From contig USJW01000056.1 in the NCBI GenBank assembly GCA_900555045.1, positions 1-29,793 of the forward strand: 29,793 bases of DNA, given 5' to 3'. Each line of letters opens with the position of its first letter. Positions within the stretch are counted from its first letter, which is position 1. The position numbers and the translations under genes are program-made. The notes under the pieces were generated by a model. The model saw only the letters and a list, made by a program, of their open reading frames with translations. It did not search any database and was not told where the DNA came from. Shown here one piece after another: positions 14,085-21,374 of the stretch. Source of the DNA: an uncultured Clostridium sp. Lineage in GTDB: Bacteria; Bacillota; Clostridia; Lachnospirales; Lachnospiraceae.

Positions 14085-15067
14085 GACGGACAAAAGTGAC
14101 GATTGTGATCCCCAACTACAACGGGCTTCGGTTCATGGAGGACTGCTTTGCGGCGCTGAAACTCCAGGTCTACCAGCATTTTGACGTGCTGGTGGTGGAC
14201 AATGGGTCCACGGACGGGAGCGCAGAGTGGCTGAGGGAGCACGAGGTGCCGACCATCTTTTTGGGGGAGAATACGGGGTTTGACGGCGCGGTGAATGTGG
14301 GGATCCGGGCCGCGGAAACGCCGTATGTGCTTCTGCTCAACAATGACACGGAGCCGGAGCCGGATTTTGTGGGCGAGATGGTCCGGGCCATTGAGCGGTC
14401 GGAGAAGATTTTCTCGGTGAGCCCGAAGATGATACAGATGTATGACAAGGAGCTCCTGGACGACGCGGGGGACATGTACTCGCTGCTGGGATGGGCGTTC
14501 CAGCGGGGAGTGGGGCGGTCCTCGGGCAAGTACAATAAGCCGTGCCGGGTGTTCTCCGCGTGCGCGGGGGCAGGGATTTACCGGAGAGCGGTGTTCGATG
14601 AGATCGGGCTGTTCGACGAGATGCATTTCGCGTATTTGGAAGACATCGATGTGGGGTACCGGGCCAGATTGGCGGGGTATGACAATGTGTACTGCCCGTC
14701 GGCGGTGGTCTACCATGTGGGGAGCGGGACCAGCGGATCCAGGTATAATGGGTTTAAGGTGAAGCTGGCGGCGAGAAATAATGTTTATTTGAATTATAAG
14801 AATATGCCGGGATGGCAGCTGGGGCTGAACGCGTTTCCCATTGCGGTGGGAATGTGGGTGAAATACCGGTTTTTTAAGAAGATGGGGTTTGGGAAAGAGT
14901 ATGTGGAAGGGGTTAAAGAGGGGATTAGGAATCGGAAGAAGTGCAGGAGAGTGGAGTTTGGGAAGGTGAAGGCTGGGAAGTTTTGGGAAATTGAGGGGGA
15001 GTTGGTTGTGGGGATGATGATTTATGTTTGGGAGTTTGGGTGTCGGAGGGGGGAGAGGAAGAGATAA
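14081..15067 (+). CDS. Glycosyltransferase family 2, rhamnosyltransferase-like
   Basis: A 328-residue transferase with VTIVIPNYNG, VVDNGSTDGS, ENTGFDGAVNVGI, LLLNNDTE and the acceptor motif FAYLEDIDVGYR, closest in pattern to WbbL-type rhamnosyltransferases. A weakly hydrophobic stretch and many basic residues (KYRFFKKMGFGK, RNRKKCRR) follow the catalytic domain and may bind the membrane. The start overlaps the previous stop by four bases. The last 60 codons sit in a stretch with almost no C on the coding strand and a codon choice unlike the rest of the operon; the C-terminal residues may be a later addition or a fast-drifting tail. It is the last gene of the operon. Confidence 0.9.
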   Translation: MRRTKVTIVIPNYNGLRFMEDCFAALKLQVYQHFDVLVVDNGSTDGSAEWLREHEVPTIFLGENTGFDGAVNVGIRAAETPYVLLLNNDTEPEPDFVGEMVRAIERSEKIFSVSPKMIQMYDKELLDDAGDMYSLLGWAFQRGVGRSSGKYNKPCRVFSACAGAGIYRRAVFDEIGLFDEMHFAYLEDIDVGYRARLAGYDNVYCPSAVVYHVGSGTSGSRYNGFKVKLAARNNVYLNYKNMPGWQLGLNAFPIAVGMWVKYRFFKKMGFGKEYVEGVKEGIRNRKKCRRVEFGKVKAGKFWEIEGELVVGMMIYVWEFGCRRGERKR

Positions 15068-15081
15068 AAAAAGAGAGGTAC

Positions 15082-15103
15082 GGGAGGGAGGGGGTCCGCC
15101 GGG
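15082..15103 (+). other. Putative G-quadruplex motif
   Basis: Four runs of three or more G are separated by loops of 1, 1 and 6 bases (runs at 15082-84, 15086-88, 15090-94 and 15101-103), 15 bases after the stop of the last operon gene. This fits the usual G3+N1-7 rule; formation in vivo is untested. Confidence 0.5.
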
Positions 15104-15105
15104 AA

Positions 15106-15136
15106 GCCAGGGGCCGAAGGGATGGCCCCTGGCTTT
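15106..15136 (+). terminator. Likely terminator of the glycosyltransferase operon
   Basis: GCCAGGGGCC and GGCCCCTGGC form a perfect 10-bp stem with an eight-base loop, followed by only three T. The stem is strong, the T-run short, so read-through into the next gene is possible. Confidence 0.6.
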
Positions 15137-15145
15137 GTGGCTGTC

Positions 15146-15225
15146 GCCACACAGGGACCTATCCAAATGCACGGGAAGACATGCGAGCATGACTTCCCGC
15201 ACATTCGGCTAGCCCCCTGCCCGGC
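15146..15225. repeat. 80-nt symmetric palindrome
   Basis: The halves pair in one register about 15185/15186 with no bulges: 3, 5, 3, 2, 4, 7 and 4 bp separated by symmetric mismatches (28 pairs in 40 positions, counting the half loop), with a CGAG loop. The best core is CGGGAAG (15172-15178) with CTTCCCG (15193-15199). It lies between the operon terminator and the next promoter. Confidence 0.75.
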
Positions 15226-15257
15226 TCGTAGTATAGAAAAACTTAAGATATTTTTTA

Positions 15258-15286
15258 TAGTCAAGACGGGGGAGATCATGTATAAT
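15258..15286 (+). promoter_or_regulatory. Promoter of the sugar transferase gene
   Basis: TAGTCA (15258-15263), 17 bp, perfect TATAAT (15281-15286), with an AT-rich stretch just upstream. It leaves a leader of about 70 bases before the ATG at 15366. Confidence 0.65.
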
Positions 15287-15365
15287 ATACAGGATATTCG
15301 GAGTTTTGGGATCGAAATTTGCGGCGGGTTGGGGGTTGGCCGGGAATTAAGGTGAGATGAGATAG

Positions 15366-16787
15366 ATGATAAAAGATAATCAGAGGACACTGAATAAGCT
15401 GCACGTGGTGTTGGACGCGCTGTTTACTGTGGTGGCTTACAGTCTGGCCTGGCTCATTATGATCAGCGGGCTGATTATGCCACAGAAGGAGGGCGTGGTT
15501 CCCCCGCAGTACTATTTCGCAGCGCTTATTTTTATTGTGCCGGTATACCTGATGCTCTACGGCGGGTTCCATCTGTACACGCCGAAGCGGGTGCAGGGCA
15601 GGCGGCAGGAGTTTGCGAATATCTGTAAGGCCAACATTATCGGCCTGATGCTGATCACGTTTGTGCTGTTTGTGGCGCGAAAGATCGGGCCCGGGTATCT
15701 GTACCATTTCTCTACCAGGATGATACTGGCCTTTTTTGCGCTCAATATTGTGCTGCAGACCCTGGAGCGGAATTCGATCCGCATGTTTCTGCGCTCCATG
15801 CGCTCCAACGGCTACAACTTAAAACATATTCTTCTGATCGGTTACAGCCGTGCCGCGGAAGGCTTTGTGGACCGGGTGACTGTCAACCCTGAGTGGGGAT
15901 ATCAGATCCAGGGGATACTGGACGACCATCAGCCGACCGGCTACAGCTACAAGGGCGTGAAGGTGCTGGGGCCGGTCTCCCATCTGGAAGTTTTTCTGGC
16001 GTCCAACACGCTGGACGAAATCGCAATTACCTTGAGCATCAAAGAGTACATGAATCTGGAGGAGATCGTGGCGGCCTGCGAGAAATCGGGAGTTCACACG
16101 AAGTTTATTCCGGACTACAACAATATGATCCCGACCATACCGTTTATGGAGGATCTGCAGGGCCTTCCGGTGATCCACATCCGGCACGTGCCGCTGACCA
16201 GCATGTTCAACGCGACCATGAAGCGCTGCGTGGACATCGTTGGATCGCTGTTTGGACTGCTTCTGTTTTCGCCGGTCATGCTGTTGACCGCGCTGTTAAT
16301 CAAGCTCACGTCGCCGGGGCCGGTTTTCTTCAGCCAGGAGCGGGTGGGTTTGCACAATCACACGTTTAAAATGTACAAGTTCCGCTCCATGGAGGTCCAG
16401 GACCCGAATAAGGAGCGAAGCCAGTGGACGACGCCCCACGATCCGCGCGTGACGCCGGTGGGACGCTTTATCCGCAAGACCAGCATCGACGAGACGCCGC
16501 AGTTCTTTAACATCCTGATCGGGGACATGAGCCTGGTGGGGCCAAGACCGGAGCGGCCGCTGTTTGTCGAGAAGTTTAAGGAGGAAATTCCGCGGTACAT
16601 GATCAAGCACCAGGTTCGTCCGGGACTCACCGGGTGGGCGCAGGTCAACGGCTACCGGGGGGACACCTCCATCACCAAGCGGATTGAACATGATTTATAT
16701 TATATAGAAAACTGGAGCCTGGGATTCGATTTTAAGATTATGTTTCTGACGGTCTTTAAAGGCTTTATCAATAAAAACGCATATTAA
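15366..16787 (+). CDS. Undecaprenyl-phosphate sugar phosphotransferase (initiating glycosyl-1-phosphate transferase)
   Basis: A 473-residue polytopic membrane protein of the WbaP/CpsE type. Four hydrophobic segments in the first 145 residues are followed by a Rossmann-like domain (HILLIGYSRAAEGF) and a C-terminal catalytic domain beginning with the membrane hairpin MKRCVDIVGSLFGLLLFSP. Catalytic landmarks are KMYKFRSM, TSIDETPQFFNIL, DMSLVGPRPERP and PGLTGWAQVNGYRG. It moves a hexose-1-phosphate (glucose or galactose in known cases) from its UDP form to undecaprenyl phosphate at the inner face, the first step of glycan assembly. It has its own promoter, separate from the transferase operon. 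It is followed after 85 bases by the LCP gene, fitting a start-and-finish pair for the same polymer. Confidence 0.95.
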   Translation: MIKDNQRTLNKLHVVLDALFTVVAYSLAWLIMISGLIMPQKEGVVPPQYYFAALIFIVPVYLMLYGGFHLYTPKRVQGRRQEFANICKANIIGLMLITFVLFVARKIGPGYLYHFSTRMILAFFALNIVLQTLERNSIRMFLRSMRSNGYNLKHILLIGYSRAAEGFVDRVTVNPEWGYQIQGILDDHQPTGYSYKGVKVLGPVSHLEVFLASNTLDEIAITLSIKEYMNLEEIVAACEKSGVHTKFIPDYNNMIPTIPFMEDLQGLPVIHIRHVPLTSMFNATMKRCVDIVGSLFGLLLFSPVMLLTALLIKLTSPGPVFFSQERVGLHNHTFKMYKFRSMEVQDPNKERSQWTTPHDPRVTPVGRFIRKTSIDETPQFFNILIGDMSLVGPRPERPLFVEKFKEEIPRYMIKHQVRPGLTGWAQVNGYRGDTSITKRIEHDLYYIENWSLGFDFKIMFLTVFKGFINKNAY

Positions 16788-16819
16788 ATGTATGGAAAAA
16801 CACATACTATTGTTACCTC

Positions 16820-16850
16820 GTGGCGCACATTTGCAGGCGCAGGGCGCCAC
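16820..16850 (+). other. Hairpin in the leader of the LCP gene
   Basis: GTGGCGC and GCGCCAC form a 7-bp stem around a 17-base loop in the 85-base gap before the LCP gene. No T-run follows, so it is not a standard terminator; it could affect translation or the ratio of the two genes. Confidence 0.4.
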
Positions 16851-16872
16851 ATGATGGAATGAGGATGGACGC

Positions 16873-19695
16873 ATGAATCGTGAGTTTGAAAATGAGAATG
16901 GATATGATCAGGGGAGGCCAAACGGCGCGGGCAGAAGCCGCAGAAGACCGGTAGACGGGGAAACTGTGCGCAGCGCCGGTGAGCCCGGGACTGGAGCTTA
17001 CGGTGAGCGCCGCCCTGCCGGTCAGGCGGGCCAGGCAGGCCCGGTGTACGGCGCGGCCCGGCGCACAGGCGCCGGCGGCCAGGAACCGGGAGTCAGGCGT
17101 ACCACTGTGGACGGAAGACCTCAGGGCCAGATGGGCCAAACGGCGCGGCGGCCCCTGGCAGCCGGGACAGGAAACGGTGCAAACGGCGCGAGCAGCGCGA
17201 ATGGTTTCAATGGAGGCGTAGGCGGAGCCGCACGGCGGCCTTTGAATGGAAACGGCGGCGGTGTAGTGGGGAACGGCGGAAGCGGAAACGTGAGGCGATC
17301 TGCGGCGGCAGGGCAGGTAGCAGGCGCAGCTGGAGCTGGCGGCACTAGACGTCCGGCAGAAGCGGGGCAGGCGGCTGGTGTGGCCGGAGCTAACGGAGCG
17401 CGCCGCCCCTTAGCGGGTCAGGCGCCGGGAGGTGCTGGAGTTAACGGCGTTCGCCGGCCGGCGTCATCCGGCCAGATGGCCGGTGAAGCCAGAACGGGCG
17501 GAGCCGGGGCGGGCAGTGTCCGCCGCGCGGGCGCGGCAGCGCCGGGCCAGGCGATGGACGGAGCGGGCGTGAGCGGGGCCAGACGGATGTCGGCGGCCAC
17601 CGCCACCGGCCAGTCAGCCGTTGGCGCTGGTGTCGGAGCCGGGGCTGGTGCCAGCGGAGCCAGACGGAATCCTTCCGCCGCAGGCCAGCCGGTGAACGGC
17701 GCCGCGGGAGCTTCACGGCGTCAGGCGACCGGAGCCGGGGCTGCAGCGGGTACTTCCCGTGCCGCAGGCAGCGCGGCTTCCGGCGCAGAGCGGCCGCGGT
17801 TTCGCGGGGAGCTTGGAAACAGCGCGGAGGCAGGAGTGCAGGCTGCGCGCCGGGGTAAAGGAAATGACGGAGCCGGAGGAAACGGCGGCGACCGCCCGGG
17901 CTCGCGGGGCGCAGGCGGCAGCGGGGACGGCGGAAAGTCTGATCCGAAGAAGACGAAGCCCCATTTTTGGCGCATCGTAATCATCCTTTTGATTATTTTT
18001 GAGATTCTTATAATGGTGCTAATCGGCGGATTTCGCTATGCGTTCAATAAGTATAACAGCATCCGCCGCGACCCCAACATCAACATGAATGAGATGACCA
18101 ACCCCAACATCCAGTTCGACAAGGTGGAGAGCATGAAGGGGTACTGGACCATCGCACTATTCGGCGTGGACAGCCGCAACAACTCGCTGGGCAAGGGGAA
18201 CAACGCGGATGTCAACATTATCTGCAATGTGAACATGGACTCCGGGGAGATCAAACTGGTCAGCGTGTTCCGGGATTCCTACCTGAACATAGATGACAAG
18301 GGTTCCTACAACAAGATCAACCAGGCGTATTTCCTGGGCGGCCCCAAGCAGGCGATTGAGGCGTTAAACAAGAACCTGGACCTGGAGATTGACGATTACG
18401 CCACGTTCAACTGGAAGGCGGTCATCGACGCCATCAACATTTTGGGCGGCGTGGACATCGAGCTGAGCAAGGCGGAGTTCTACTATATCAACGCCTTTAT
18501 CACGGAGACCGTGCAGGCCACGGGCGTCGGATCCGTGCAGCTGACGCATGCGGGCATGAACCACCTGGATGGAGTTCAGGCGGTGGCGTACGCGCGACTG
18601 CGCAAGATGGATACGGACTTTGCCAGAACGGAGCGCCAGCGCAAGGTGATCCAGCTGGCGTTTGACAAGCTGAAAAAAGCGGACTTCGCCGTGGTGAACA
18701 ACGTGATGGAGGTGGTGCTGGCCCAGGTGGAGACCAGTGTGACCATCGACGATCTGATCCCGGCGGCCAAGGGCCTGACGAAATATTATATCGGGGAGAC
18801 GACAGGATTCCCGCAGGCCAGAGGCGACGCCAACATGGGCAAGAAGGGCGAGTGTGTAATTCCCCAGACCCTGGAGAGCAACGTGGTGCTCCTGCACCAG
18901 TTCCTGTTCGGCGACGAGGGGTATCAGCCCAGTGACATGGTCAAGAAGATCAGCTCCAAGATTGCAGCCGACACAGGTCTGTACAAGGAGGGGAAACCCG
19001 TCGACCACGTGGGGACGGACGGCGGTTATATTCCGAAGCCCACGCAGCCAAAGGCCACAACGGCTGCACAGACCGAGGAGACGGACGAGAATAAAGAGAC
19101 CACAGCGCCCATCGACGGAAGTGTGATCGACGGCGAGAATGAGGGCGATCTGGAGTTGGAGACGGATGAGTTCGGAAATGTGATTGATCCGCCGGAGAGC
19201 GAAGGCCACTTCTATCCGGGCGGAAACACCACGCGCCCTGGCGATGAGAGCTCGACTCATCCGGGCGGCGGGACATCGCCGTATCCGGGAGGCGGGACAT
19301 CGCCGTATCCGGGAGGCGGAACATCGGCGTACCCGGGCGGCGGAACATCGGCGTACCCGGGCGGTGGGACCTCGCCCTATCCGGGAGGCGGGACCTCCGG
19401 CTATCCGGGGGAGAGCACCTCGAGCTACCCAGGCGGCGGCAGCTATAAGCCGTCCAGCCCCGATGATGTGAGAAATCCCACCAGCGCCACCAGGCCGTCC
19501 AGTCCGGGATCACCCACGTCCAGCCCGTCGCCGGACGATGTGTCGGGCCCGGGAGTGACCGCGGCGCCCAGCACAGCGCATTCCAACGGCAATTCGCCGG
19601 GGGAGCCGACGATCCAGAGCAGGACCAGCGCCGCAGACCCGGACAATAACTCCGGTGGCCCCGATTCTGTGATTACAGGGCCGGGCGGAAACTGA
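16873..19695 (+). CDS. LytR-CpsA-Psr (LCP) family protein with very long low-complexity ends
   Basis: A 940-residue type II membrane protein. Residues 1-360 are Gly/Ala/Arg-rich, predicted cytoplasmic, with about ten degenerate repeats of an RR-P...GQ...AG pattern. A membrane segment lies at about 366-391. The LCP domain follows: LFGVDSR near 428, VFRDSYL with Arg467, and ARLRKMDTDFARTERQRKV around 574-592, the residues that bind the polyprenyl pyrophosphate substrate. LCP enzymes attach teichoic acids or capsule glycans to peptidoglycan. Residues from about 715 are Pro/Ser/Thr/Gly-rich, with seven copies of an eight-residue PGGGTSxY unit at 797-852, likely exposed in or beyond the wall. Usual LCP proteins are 300-500 residues. 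Start has GAGGATG upstream. It stands next to the initiating sugar transferase. Confidence 0.93.
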   Translation: MNREFENENGYDQGRPNGAGRSRRRPVDGETVRSAGEPGTGAYGERRPAGQAGQAGPVYGAARRTGAGGQEPGVRRTTVDGRPQGQMGQTARRPLAAGTGNGANGASSANGFNGGVGGAARRPLNGNGGGVVGNGGSGNVRRSAAAGQVAGAAGAGGTRRPAEAGQAAGVAGANGARRPLAGQAPGGAGVNGVRRPASSGQMAGEARTGGAGAGSVRRAGAAAPGQAMDGAGVSGARRMSAATATGQSAVGAGVGAGAGASGARRNPSAAGQPVNGAAGASRRQATGAGAAAGTSRAAGSAASGAERPRFRGELGNSAEAGVQAARRGKGNDGAGGNGGDRPGSRGAGGSGDGGKSDPKKTKPHFWRIVIILLIIFEILIMVLIGGFRYAFNKYNSIRRDPNINMNEMTNPNIQFDKVESMKGYWTIALFGVDSRNNSLGKGNNADVNIICNVNMDSGEIKLVSVFRDSYLNIDDKGSYNKINQAYFLGGPKQAIEALNKNLDLEIDDYATFNWKAVIDAINILGGVDIELSKAEFYYINAFITETVQATGVGSVQLTHAGMNHLDGVQAVAYARLRKMDTDFARTERQRKVIQLAFDKLKKADFAVVNNVMEVVLAQVETSVTIDDLIPAAKGLTKYYIGETTGFPQARGDANMGKKGECVIPQTLESNVVLLHQFLFGDEGYQPSDMVKKISSKIAADTGLYKEGKPVDHVGTDGGYIPKPTQPKATTAAQTEETDENKETTAPIDGSVIDGENEGDLELETDEFGNVIDPPESEGHFYPGGNTTRPGDESSTHPGGGTSPYPGGGTSPYPGGGTSAYPGGGTSAYPGGGTSPYPGGGTSGYPGESTSSYPGGGSYKPSSPDDVRNPTSATRPSSPGSPTSSPSPDDVSGPGVTAAPSTAHSNGNSPGEPTIQSRTSAADPDNNSGGPDSVITGPGGN
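17140..17740 (+). repeat. Degenerate RR-P-GQ coding repeats in the LCP N-terminus
   Basis: The protein repeats motifs such as ARRPLNG, VRRSAAAGQ, TRRPAEAGQ, ARRPLAGQ, VRRPASSGQ and ARRNPSAAGQ at intervals of roughly 19-26 residues with Gly/Ala spacers. The DNA copies have drifted, so these are older than the 24-bp tail repeats. Confidence 0.65.
19261..19428 (+). repeat. 24-bp tandem coding repeat, seven copies
   Basis: Seven consecutive 24-base units encode PGGGTSPY twice, PGGGTSAY twice, then PGGGTSPY, PGGGTSGY and PGESTSSY. Neighbouring copies are nearly identical, so copy number may vary by slippage. The run is in frame and lies in the surface-exposed tail of the LCP protein. Confidence 0.95.
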
Positions 19696-19739
19696 GGACG
19701 CGCTGTTTTAAGAGGAAAATGAAAGGCTGTAATAGGCGG

Positions 19740-19776
19740 GCAGGGAACGTTTGAAGTGGAGCGTTCCCTGCTTTTT
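19740..19776 (+). terminator. Terminator of the LCP gene
   Basis: GCAGGGAACG and CGTTCCCTGC form a perfect 10-bp stem around a 12-base loop, followed by five T. It separates the polysaccharide genes from htrA. Confidence 0.92.
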
Positions 19777-19805
19777 ATATATTTTAGCCTTTCCTTATAA
19801 AAAGG

Positions 19806-19824
19806 TCACAATTTAATCACAATT
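19806..19824 (+). promoter_or_regulatory. Two direct TCACAATT boxes, 11 bp apart, before htrA
   Basis: TCACAATT occurs at 19806-19813 and 19817-19824. The one-helical-turn spacing is typical of tandem sites for OmpR/PhoP-family response regulators; read on the other strand it is TGTGAT-N5-TGTGAC. A TAAACT at 19831 could be the -10 of the promoter. Confidence 0.45.
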
Positions 19825-19888
19825 CGCTGGTAAACTGTAGCCAGAATCGGGAACTTATGAAAAAATACAGGAAAGGGGAGCAGTGTTC

Positions 19889-21262
19889 ATGTACGACAAT
19901 GGAAGATTTTCGGATCAGGGATCCCAGAGCGGAAATGGTCCTTACTATAACAGCAATTACACGCCGCAGCCGCCCAGGGAGCCCCAGAAAAAGAGAGGCA
20001 AGACGGCAAAGAAGGTTGTGGGCCTGATCGCGGGGGCCGTCCTCTTCGGGGGCGTGTCCGGCGCCACGATGGTGGGAGTCAACATGGCGGCCAACTATCT
20101 GTTACAGCCGGCGGCTCAGAGCGCAGAGCCGGCAGAGGAGTCCCAGGCCCCGGCTGTCAACCCGGATAACGGCGGCGTGCCGTACGGAAACGGGATCCCG
20201 GGCGTGCAGAATCCGGTGTATGGCGGGAAGAACAACACAGCTCAGGTGCCGGATGTGTCGAGGATCGTGGAGGAGGCGATGCCCTCCGTGGTGGCCATCA
20301 CCAGCATGATGGAGTACCAGAGCAACGATCCCTACAGCTGGTTCTTCGGCGGCGCTCCGCAGACCTATGAGGTGCCCAGCAGCGGCTCCGGCATCATTGT
20401 GGGTGAGAACGACACAGAGCTTCTGATCGTGACCAACAACCATGTGGTGGCGGATTCCAAGGCGTTAAAGGTAGCGTTTATCGACGACGAGGTGGTGGAG
20501 GCGGCCATCAAGGGAACGGATTCGGACACAGACCTGGCCGTGATCGCCATCCCGCTTGAGAGTATCCCGGAGGACACCCGGTCCAAGATCCAGGTGGCGA
20601 AGCTTGGCGACTCCGACGCGCTGAAGGTGGGCCAGGGAGTGATCGCCATCGGAAACGCCCTGGGCTATGGCCAGTCGGTGACGGTGGGCTATGTCAGCGC
20701 CCTGAACCGGGAGGTGCGCACCTCCGAGAACGCCACCAGGACGCTGCTTCAGACGGACGCGGCCATCAACCCCGGAAACAGCGGCGGCGCTCTGCTCAAC
20801 ATGCAGGGTGAGGTGATCGGAATCAACGCGGCCAAGTACGCCTCCACGGAGGTGGAGGGAATCGGGTATGCGATCCCCATCTCCAAGGCGGAGGGCATCA
20901 TCGGGGATCTGATGAACAAGAAAACCCAGACCGTGGTGGCTGAGGAGAAGCGCGGGTACCTGGGAATCCAGGGGACCAGCGTGGACGCCCAGACGGCGCA
21001 GGCGCTGGGCATGCCGGAGGGCGTGTATGTATACAAGATTCTGGAGAACAGCGGCGCGTCGGACTCCGATCTGAACGAGAAGGATATCATCACCAAGTTC
21101 GACGGCCAGTCCGTGAAGAATATGGCGGAGCTCCAGGAGGTGTTAAAGTCCTACGAGGTGGGCGAGCAGGTGGATTTGACCGTGCAGTCCCTAAGGGACG
21201 GCCAGTACGTGGAGCGGAAGGTGACGGTCACACTGGCGCCCATGCCGGACGACCAGCCCTAG
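19889..21262 (+). CDS. htrA: HtrA/DegP-like membrane-anchored serine protease
   Basis: A 457-residue protein with a polar cytoplasmic N-terminus, a membrane anchor at about 32-58, a Pro/Gly-rich linker, a trypsin-like protease domain and one C-terminal PDZ domain (about 350-445). The catalytic triad is visible: His185 (TNNHVV), Asp215 (SDTDLAVI) and Ser298 (NPGNSGGALL). HtrA proteases degrade misfolded exported proteins on the outer side of the membrane and are usually induced by envelope stress. GGGGAG lies 8 bases before the ATG at 19889; the GTG at 19883 is too close to it. It is monocistronic, with terminators on both sides and direct repeats upstream that could bind a two-component regulator. 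Confidence 0.95.
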   Translation: MYDNGRFSDQGSQSGNGPYYNSNYTPQPPREPQKKRGKTAKKVVGLIAGAVLFGGVSGATMVGVNMAANYLLQPAAQSAEPAEESQAPAVNPDNGGVPYGNGIPGVQNPVYGGKNNTAQVPDVSRIVEEAMPSVVAITSMMEYQSNDPYSWFFGGAPQTYEVPSSGSGIIVGENDTELLIVTNNHVVADSKALKVAFIDDEVVEAAIKGTDSDTDLAVIAIPLESIPEDTRSKIQVAKLGDSDALKVGQGVIAIGNALGYGQSVTVGYVSALNREVRTSENATRTLLQTDAAINPGNSGGALLNMQGEVIGINAAKYASTEVEGIGYAIPISKAEGIIGDLMNKKTQTVVAEEKRGYLGIQGTSVDAQTAQALGMPEGVYVYKILENSGASDSDLNEKDIITKFDGQSVKNMAELQEVLKSYEVGEQVDLTVQSLRDGQYVERKVTVTLAPMPDDQP

Positions 21263-21285
21263 AGCGCGGACAAGTAAGCCAATAG

Positions 21286-21317
21286 AAAATGCTTCCTCTT
21301 GTTTGAGGGAGCATTTT
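21286..21317 (+). terminator. Terminator of htrA
   Basis: AAAATGCTTCCTC and GAGGGAGCATTTT pair over 13 bp (one wobble) with a six-base loop TTGTTT. The A and T ends let it work both ways. The loop is also the apparent -35 box of the clpX promoter. Confidence 0.88.
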
Positions 21318-21327
21318 GTTATATACT
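21299..21327 (+). promoter_or_regulatory. Promoter of the clpX-like gene inside the htrA terminator
   Basis: TTGTTT (21299-21304) and TATACT (21322-21327) are exactly 17 bp apart. The -35 lies in the terminator loop and the spacer covers its right arm. Confidence 0.6.
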
Positions 21328-21374
21328 AGTAGGAACGAAGAAGACATCCCTTTAGAGACGGAGAGGAGAAAACA

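Noticed and set aside
15146..15225. A c-di-GMP or other known riboswitch in the leader of the sugar transferase
   Set aside because: The sequence shows none of the conserved riboswitch core motifs I know, and it lies upstream of the apparent promoter.
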